Part shown: piece by piece, positions 56,351 through 64,000 of the stretch | How the letters are laid out: each line of letters starts with the position of its first letter | How positions within the stretch are numbered: the stretch's first letter is position 1 | DNA from: Tribonema minus | Taxonomy: Eukaryota > Sar > Xanthophyceae > Tribonematales > Tribonemataceae | Assembly: GCA_017506865.1 (NCBI GenBank) | Contig: JAFCMP010000055.1 | Location: 248,001 to 312,000 of the forward strand | Reading direction: 5' to 3' | DNA: 64,000 nucleotides | Made by a program: the position numbers and the translations under genes | Notes under the pieces: generated by a model | What the model was told of the DNA's origin: nothing | What the model saw: the letters and a program-made list of their open reading frames with translations, nothing else | Database searches by the model: none

Positions 56351-57671
56351 CCAGCATTTGATGGCTGCAGGTATGCAATTGATAGCGGTGACTACGAGAA
56401 TGATGACTTTCAGAAGTGCGTGGAGTAGGATGCCACAGTGTGTCTCGTTGTGCTCTGGCTGAGCGATGCCGTCATGTGACGTTGTGATGATCAGCCTACT
56501 GCGGGCCACGAGGTTGCACAGTGAGAAAAACTAGTGTTATACACTGTCGTACAGGTATCGAGATGCGTTGTATCGACAACACCTGGCCAATTAATGCATG
56601 CATCAGTCTCGATATTTCTTTAGACCCCCTTGGACACCATTGTCGCTGCAGTTTTCTGGCCATTTCATTGCCTGGTGTGCTTACCCTGCTGCAAGTGCCA
56701 CAGTGTGCGAGGGCGCGAGGTCATATCGGTCCCAAAGTTCCTGCTTGTATGGGCTGTTCACCCCAATGTCATTGCCTTGACAGAAATCCCACCTCATGGG
56801 GCTAAACATCAACAATAATAGACACCTTTCTTGCCTTTGTCAGCGGGTTTGTGCTTGTGCCTTCCTGGTGATGCCACAGTATTGCAAGATCAGCACAACG
56901 AGAAGCACCAGACTGCTGAGGCTCCACGCCATTAGATTCTTACACTTTCAAAGCATGCAAACACTGTCTTGTCATTCTACGATTGTGATCAATCATTTAA
57001 TATAGTATAGGGGGTCCATCGTACTTCGTGCTGGGCGCGCAATCACACGACGCGCACCATCACTTGGGTGCAGAGTGCAATACAAACACTGACGGCAGCA
57101 ACGGCCGTGACAGCTGTTCCACACAGTGTGGCATGTTGAGAACAGACAGATGGCCTGCATTGCAGGCGAGCTCCCACTGAGCCACACGGCTCCAGGTGTG
57201 CAATCAACAGGCTCCATCAGCGCGAGCAAGAGTGAATAAGACACAAAGCAGTGCACATACTGCACATCTTGTCGTATTACAGCATGCGAAAGCTTATGTT
57301 GCCCCCCTGCCCCCCCCCTTTCCATTGCGTTCAAACGTGGGCTCCGCAGACATGTAGGCGTGCGGCCATCTCTATGTACGTTTTTCTCTCTCATGTGCTC
57401 ACAGCATGCGTGCTGTGGCCTCCCTGCCCAGGTGTACGTAGCTACAATGAGAACAGCAGCCTGTGGCCAGACCTAGGGTATGCACACGCAGGATATCTTC
57501 CCAATTTACACACTGTCAGTAAAAAAGCCCCATGCCCCAGCCAGATGCCCCCTGCACTACCCCAAAGCTCTGTCGCAGTGTCAACGCACCATTGGTTTCC
57601 TTTTCCTCACAACTTTGTACAGCCATCGATGCGGCAGCGGCGCGGCTCGTCGCTCGAGCCCCTTTGCGCGC
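56351..57671. other. Intergenic region
   Basis: No supported gene or repeat. Contains a C-rich run near 57303-57320. Confidence 0.5.
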
Positions 57672-60600
57672 TCACATTGACCCCAGCAGCAGCTGCTGCG
57701 GAGGCGTCGCGTGCATGGGGTCCGGACAATTGCAGACGCTCCGGTCGCCGGCCGCGGCGTCCGACACCTGCCGCACCACGATCACGGCAGACACGCGCAA
57801 GGGGGGGCGGGGGGGGGGCTCAAAAACCGCCGCACACGATCCACTGATAAAGTGTCAATGCCCATCACCGCCTGTGCTGACTGGAGACTTGAGATCGGCG
57901 TTGAGACAGCTGTGCAAGCGCGGTGACATGTGGGCTGGCAAATGCAAAACACGGCTAACCTCAGCAGAGGGTTGAGATAGGTCAGTGCTTCACGCCTCAC
58001 CGCGAAAACAGGTGCTGGCAGCAGGAGAACCATACTGTGAACGCCGCGTTGCGCGACACGCAGTGGGAATTGCCGACCAGGCGTGCATGACGCCGCACAA
58101 AACTACCTCGGCCGCTCTTCGTTATCCAACTACATGGGCACCGACAGCAGCAACGTGCACATGCACGCCACTCACTCGAATGTAGTAGTTGCTGATGCTG
58201 AACGAGAATGGGAAGGTCTTGTAGCCGTGCCACGTGATGGCCGCGGTCACTGTGGCATCCATGAAGAGGGCGAGCGCCTTCGTCTCAAACTCGTAGCCCA
58301 GGTGCAGGTCGTCCCAGACCTGACGGCACAACGACAAGCAGCATGCCGAGGCAGCGCGTCAGCCTCATTTTTCGTTCCGATTTGAAGCATGACTGCAAAC
58401 AAGTGTGACTGTGAACGCTTGAGCATTGACGATGCTGTGCCGTGCCCTCTTGAAAACACTCTCTTCTTGACGTGCAGCATAGATTAGCTGAGCGTCACAT
58501 GGCTACGTGCAGACGCAGAGGGCCAAGGTGCAGGCGCCGCGTGCGTGGAGGAGGCCACGCACAGTCTCCACCAAGCCTATTGAACGGTCAGTGCTCAACA
58601 GGCAGGATCACGTGGGTGGCCTGCATTGCTGCTGATCGTGTAAGGCACATGACATGCGAGTCAAGACTGGTAGCGGCTTGTCGATCACTTCAAAAGTCAA
58701 GACCAATGCTCAGCGGTATGACAGTGGCCGCCCAAGCCCACACGCACAAAAGCAGCTTTGTTGGACACTCACAGCAGCGACACAAGCGAGCACCACTCGC
58801 AGCAAAGTGTGTTCATGCTGTGATGGTGCTCGCAGCAAGTGTGCTCAGGACTCTCGCGCTACAGCAATTGCAGTGCCATTTCTGACATTGCTGCAGCACT
58901 ACCCTCGGAAAGCTGCTCTCCTGTAAGAGAGCTCAGCAGTCCAGACCCCGGGGCCATGGGGGCACACGACAGATGGCTCTGTTCATTGCCGCTGAGTCTT
59001 TCAAAGCGGTTGTCGGCGGCGCACGCTTGTGCTGGTGCGGCGCGCAGCGACGCGACTCCCACGCCGGATCGGCCATCACGCTTGATCCTGCGCGCCGCCA
59101 GAGCATCTGGGGCTTTCCGCGCCCTAAGCAAGAGTAAACAACATAAAGCGCCTCGCACACTTACAAACCTGCACACACAAGTCTTTTGACTACTGCGGAT
59201 ATGATGGCGCTGTTTGACTCGCGGCCAATGACTGCAGCAGCGGCGACCACGCCTACTGGTGGAAGGCACTTGTGGCTGACCACTCCTCGTCACCTAGAGC
59301 TCTACAATCTTTTGATCCGTTCTCATGAAGTGCAGCGGCTGCTCAGCAGGGGGATGGGGCCGCACGCACCTGCGCGTCGATCTCCACCACCAGCAGGACG
59401 TCCGTCACGTAACCGCCGACGGCGACGAATGGCTCAAACACCATCTGCCCGATCTGAGACGTGCGGAGGAGGTGGCGCGGCGCGCGTGCGTGATCGTCAA
59501 GAGCAGCACGGTAGCAGAAAGATGTGGGGGGGCGCGATATCGACCATGGTGGCACGGGGGACATTCGTGTCAGTGAGCATGGCTCAGGTGCGCCCGTAGC
59601 CGCCGACGGCGACAAACGGCTCAAACACCATCTGCCCAATCTGAGACGTGCACAATAGGTGGCACGGCGCACGCGCGTTTCGTTACGTAGGGTTGAGCAC
59701 AGCAACATATTGATGGATGGGCGTGGTGGGCCTCAGTGCCAGGGAGAACACCATCTGCCCGATCTGAGACACACAGGAAGAGGTGGGTGCGGCACGCGTG
59801 CGTGATGGTCAGGGGCAGCACGGCAGCAGTAAGGAGGGGCGCGAGACAGAACTTTGTGGCGGGGGGGGGGGGGGGGGGGGGTCGTGTCAGTGAGCATGGC
59901 TCAGGTGCCCGTTGCTTGTAAGAACAGATATCCTGGAGACGTGACACATGGAAGTTCAAAACGCGCAACTTTCAACAAAAGCATGCGGCAAGTCTAAGAT
60001 GGCCCAGCCTGCTGGAAAGATGAGAAGCCAAGCGTGAATGAGCCAGCGGGAGGAGAGACATGGAAGAAAAAAAGGCACGTTGCGGTGCAATCAAAGAATG
60101 CTGTCACCAACTTGCATCAAGGCATCTGTCGGCGACTTGCATCAAGGCATGCTGTCGCACAATGAGGCAAAAACACTAGCCTGACGTTGAATATGGAGCA
60201 GGCTATCAACATGGCGTGTGCACTGAACAGGCCCGCTGTACACTTGAATGCAGAGTGAACTAGCGTGGCCGATGCATCATCCAGCCAGGCGAGCTGCCCA
60301 ACGCAGGCCACTTTTGCGCAATAGTATGCGTCCAGGCCTCAAACCACCCAGTACACTTCGCCGAGCATTGAAGGTTCACGTCGGTTTCAGGTGCTCGTGG
60401 CAGCGTGGTCAGACACAGCGCAGCCCTGACCCCTTCAGTGCGCCTGTGCTGCATTGCCATTGACTGCGCAATGCCTCAGAGCACAGAGCCTTCCTCACCT
60501 CCGTGTGCTTGTGGCGCAGGATGGCGGAGCCGCCCTCAATGTCCAGGTCCATGTAGTTGGGGTTGTAGATGCTGACCAGAATCTGGAAGTCGGCCTCCAC

Positions 60601-63293
60601 CTGAGCCTGCGGCGCCGCACGCGGCACAGACAGTAGCATGGGTTGAGCGCTGTTTGTGAAAAGAAGCCGTACTGGCGGTGCGATGCCATATACTGTGCGT
60701 ACCAGGGGCGCAACCTGGTCGCCACACAAGCAGCAAGTGTGGTCAGATCCGACTTGACTGCAGTGTGGCCTTGACTGCACGGACCGAACGAGTCAAATGC
60801 TGCAACATCACAAAGAGCGTGTGGAGGCCGTGCAGCGCACGCGCCAGTCGACGACCCTTGACATCATCGCTCAGAATGCATCCGCACGAGCGCGCTCGTC
60901 GCCGGGCCACAACGCCAGCACATGTGCAACGGCGCGGCCGTCCACGCGTTGTTGTAGGTGACGCTGATTGCCACGAAACACGGTCGTCAGATGCGCTCAC
61001 CCGCTTGATGCTGTGCACAATGCTGCCCCAGTCGAACTGCGTGTTGCACACGTTGACGACGGGCGCGTGCGGCGCGAAGACCAGCACGAGCGCGCCGACC
61101 GCGAGCGTGAGCGCCAGGCACGCGCTGCAGCCGAGCGCCGTGCACGCGTACACGCGGCCCGCGAAGCGGCGCCGGATGCGCGCTGCGCCGCCGCCGCCGC
61201 CGCGCCGCCGCCCGCTGCCGCAGCGAGGGAGAGAGGGATGCACGCGAACGCGCTTGAGTGCAGCGGCGCTTCCGTGCGTAACAGTCGTGTTCTTGCGGCA
61301 TGCAATGCGCAGCGGCGATGACGGCGCCGCCATCAGCCACGGGCTTGGTGACCGCATCTGGACATGGGGTGGGAGGCGGCTGCGAACGCAACACTGCGCG
61401 GAAAGGCGCGCGTTGACCGCGCACACCTCCGTGCGGGGGCCCGCGAGCACAGCAGCAGCAGACGGTGGCGAGCAGGCACCTGCGCGGGGCCATCTTGGCG
61501 CTACGCCGAGCGCTGCATGAAGGCAGCTTGCGTGAGCGCACGACACACCATCAAAGATGGCCAAATCTCAGGTTCTCTTCACTTACCCGCGGCGGCGGCG
61601 CCCCTGCGGGCCGTCCGCAGAGGATCCGCGGAAGCGCCACCCGCGGCCGCCGGTGATCTCTGCCACGGCGATGGGCGCGGAGGACTTGGCGGCGGCGGCG
61701 GCGGAGGGGGGGGGGGCGCTCGGCCTCGGCAGGCGGAAGTACTCCTGCAGAGGGGAGGGAGAGGGGGGGGGGGGCAGTGAATTCCGCATCAGGGCTGACG
61801 CTCGGTTTGCACATACGCAGTCAGCGATGCCAGCGGGACACTGACAGAGGAGCGTGCACTGCAGCCGCGCATGATGCTGTGAGCGGGCGACGGTCGAGCG
61901 ATGGCGGCAGCGGGCGCTTCGTGCAGCCGTCCGGCTGCGCACGTGGGCGGCCACAGAGGGGGCCGCTTCAGCTGCCCCTCGGCTGTGTGAGCGCAAGGGC
62001 GGTGAGGCCCGTCGCGCGGCGCGCACGTTGCTCAGCGCTGCCTGCCTGTCGCGTCTTCGCACGCGTCTCCATGCAGTGTCATAGACGACGACACGAGTAT
62101 GCCGTGACGGCGGGACAAAACCAGGAACGCTCACGACTCTGACAGCCATATACGTGCATCAGAGGTACAGAACATGGCGATTTTGATAAGCTACAGCTGC
62201 TGCGCTGAGCGCTGAGGTCCGCACCTCGTCGCTCTCGTCCGCGGCGAGCGCGTAGTAGCCGGTGTCCTCCCACTCGTCCTCCTCTTCGTCCTCCTCGTTG
62301 CTCTTGGCAAAGTCGCGCGCCAGCACGATGGCCGCGATCGCGCACATGGCCAGCGTCCCGCCCACCACCTGCGCGCGCGGAGCGGTCATTGAGCAGAGCG
62401 CGCGCACGGGGGAGGGGGTGAGCGGGCGCGCGAGGTGCATCGCGCGATACAAAATGTGGCCAACGGTAAATTGTGCCAGAATGTAATGTGCCAGAGCTCA
62501 GCATACCCGCAGGTGGAGCATGTGATGCTGTGCAGGGATATATGCGCTGCTGCTGAAGCAACTGGTGATGCGCGTAGTGGGGGTGCTGAGGGTGATAGCA
62601 TCATTATGTTTGTGCAGCCACCGCTTGCGGAGACGGAACACATCGTTGGCTCATACGCTGGCTTCAGACGTGCCACTACAGCACGGACTGGTGCTGAGGT
62701 GAGTCCCGAATAAACGACGCTCTCTTCAAATCAGTTTGCGTCTGCCCACGGCACAATAGTGAACGGCAATGCTAATGTAGCAACGCTGGGCAAGACTACC
62801 GGCCAGGGCTTGTTTGGGAGCCAAGCATCACGCAAAAGCAAGGCCACTTCTCCTACACTCATTCCGCCAGCGCTGATCATCTATTCACGGCCATGACAGG
62901 CCTTCAAATGCCACACGCTGCTGTTACGCTGACGCCATGGTTCGTATTCTGTGTGCAGACCACAAAATATGGGTGAGGAAATGCTGCTCTCACCCCTACG
63001 CCCAGGACCGCCGCAAAGGAGGGCTTCGCATAGCCCCTGAACTCCGGCGTCGGCCGCTGGCACTGGTCGTTGTCGTAGCATGATGCACCATACACGCAGC
63101 CATAGGGGCTGCCCCTGGTGTGGCAGGTGGCGTCCTTGCACCAGTGGCAGAGCGAGGACGCATTGCGGCAGGTGCCACAGGTGGTCTGAGCGGCGCACGA
63201 GTCCCTGGAGAGCTCCGGGTACTCCTCCTCGCTGCTCAAGGCTGTTCCCAGGGTCAGCAGTAGCAGGGCCAGGGCTCTAGGCAGCAGCCGCAT
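57672..63293 (-). CDS. Two-pass membrane protein: PSI-like cysteine module plus LEA2/TMEM106-like domain
   Basis: Eight exons, 63293-62994, 62368-62225, 61744-61587, 61214-61001, 60606-60499, 59453-59370, 58319-58176 and 57767-57672, all in phase, 415 residues. Signal peptide MRLLPRALALLLLTLGTALS; then a PSI-like module (CGTCRNASSLCHWCKDATC); membrane helix about 91-116 (FAAVLGVGVVGGTLAMCAI); acidic run EEDEEEDEWEDTGYY; Arg-rich linker; second membrane helix (ACLALTLAVGALVLVF); then a beta-rich domain with FQILVSIYNPNYMDLDIEGG, IGQMVFEPFVAVGG and VDATVTAAITW-like sequence (FMDATVTAAITWHGYKTF), as in LEA2/NDR1 and TMEM106 proteins. The C-terminus has CNCPDPMHA. The first and last domains are predicted on the same side, outside or luminal, with the acidic/Arg linker cytosolic. 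Role unknown; a lysosomal or plasma-membrane protein is plausible. Confidence 0.75.
59395..59930. repeat. Tandem duplications around exon 6 of the membrane-protein gene
   Basis: The exon 6 start (IGQMVFEP) and its acceptor occur three times on the minus strand, at about 59453, 59640 and 59763. Only the first is complete through DAQ. GTCAGTGAGCATGGCTCAGG also occurs at about 59570 and 59887, so a ~310-bp unit was duplicated with a shorter internal copy. Confidence 0.8.
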
Positions 63294-63615
63294 CGCCAGG
63301 CTTTTCTGTGTGTGCTTCACTGCAACGTGTACTGCTCCGAGGCAGCCTGGAAATTGATGCGAGAGCGGAAGCGCGGCCCGGACGTGGGCCGCGCGCCTTC
63401 CACGAGAGTAAGCTAGCTTGCTATCGAAGCTCCTGCCTCACTACAGTGCGTCGTTGCGGGGTGGGGGCAACGCCTCTCTTTCCAAATAATAGTTCAACTC
63501 AGTGGTGAAGTTGCTGTTGAACTTAGGAGTGCGCAGTTAAAGTTTTTCTACCTTGCTGGACGGACCCTGGACGCAAGAGCAGGGCAAAGCTCGTGCTGCA
63601 CAGACTCTTCGCCAC
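63294..63615. promoter_or_regulatory. Short divergent spacer between membrane-protein gene and SSL1/GTF2H2
   Basis: About 320 bp separate the two start codons on opposite strands, so a shared promoter region is likely. No TATA box is evident at a useful distance. Confidence 0.45.
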
Positions 63616-63812
63616 ATGTTCTCCGACGCTGTGCCTCAGCAGAGGCCGCCAAATGATGGGGAGCAGCAGGAATCAGGACACACAGGGTATGCTTGGGAGA
63701 AGAGCTTCGAGAGATCTTGGGAAGATGTGCAGGAGGATGAGCAGGGCAATCTTAAAACGGATCATGAGAGGGATGCGAGGCTCAGCCGGGGCAGAAGGAC
63801 TGCTTTATATGG
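63616..63812 (+). CDS. GTF2H2: TFIIH subunit SSL1/GTF2H2 (p44), first exon only
   Basis: ATG at 63616 (MFSDAVPQQRPP); the frame is open upstream to a TTG at 63553. It ends at a GG|GTGAGC donor (63812, phase 2). The segment YAWEKSFERSWEDVQEDEQG resembles the N-terminal signature of human GTF2H2 (WEGGYERTWEILKEDESG), including the following basic stretch. SSL1/p44 is a core subunit of TFIIH, which opens DNA in transcription initiation and nucleotide excision repair and regulates the XPD helicase. The vWA domain and zinc fingers must lie to the right of the window. The call rests on one exon. Confidence 0.65.
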
Positions 63813-64000
63813 GTGAGCTATACACCGCCATTTGCTTCAGATCTATATATATGTTGTAAACTGTGAAACATGCATTCTGGCAGATTAAAAGAGACTGAGC
63901 AGGTTGCGGCATATGCACGGACGCACCAGCCGTGGCACAAAGAGCCTCACGTGTTTCACCTATGGTTTTCAAGCTCCGAGAGTGTCGGCAGCATCAGTGA

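Noticed and set aside
1-64000. tRNA, rRNA and CRISPR features
   Set aside because: No cloverleaf, rRNA-like block or spaced direct-repeat array was seen by eye; short structured RNAs could be missed without a covariance search.

Overview
The window is nuclear DNA of a eukaryote. It is GC-rich, with many GT-AG introns (two begin with GC) and homopolymer C runs just before 3' splice sites. It encodes a nuclear pore scaffold protein, a TFIIH subunit and p300/CBP acetyltransferase fragments. Plant-like 2-oxoglutarate oxygenase and LEA2-type domains, an EsV-1-7-like cysteine motif and short CCCTAA/TTAGGG tracts point to a microalga, perhaps one with a complex plastid. I cannot name the lineage.

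Layout. Positions 1-4795 are the left arm of a large inverted duplication whose right arm starts near 41330. Each arm carries an acidic-tailed protein of unknown function and the last three exons of a NUP188-like gene. The complete NUP188-like gene occupies 37600 down to 2971 on the minus strand. I could chain 34 exons with consistent reading phase, giving about 3568 residues. It has an unusual N-terminal FG-repeat domain of about 700 residues joined within one exon to the solenoid scaffold. One of its introns (24407-29257) holds four fragments of a p300/CBP acetyltransferase gene, arranged as two tandem 2-kb units, each tail-to-tail, with telomere-like tracts. A small unrecognised plus-strand gene (about 38438-40365) diverges from NUP188.

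Right of the arms, 47540-49625 and 54630-56350 form a second inverted repeat. Each copy holds a three-exon gene for a small secreted cysteine-repeat protein. Between them lies a complete four-exon 2-oxoglutarate/Fe(II) oxygenase gene (minus). At 57672-63293 (minus) is an eight-exon gene for a two-pass membrane protein with a PSI-like cysteine module and a LEA2/TMEM106-like domain. It is divergent from the first exon of the TFIIH subunit SSL1/GTF2H2 at the right edge (plus).

Themes. Inverted duplication recurs at four scales (112 bp, about 0.9 kb, about 2 kb, about 5 kb). Partial tandem duplications across exon-intron borders have left exon relics inside introns at six or more places. Exon borders are read by eye from splice consensus, phase continuity and protein-like sequence; there is no transcript evidence.
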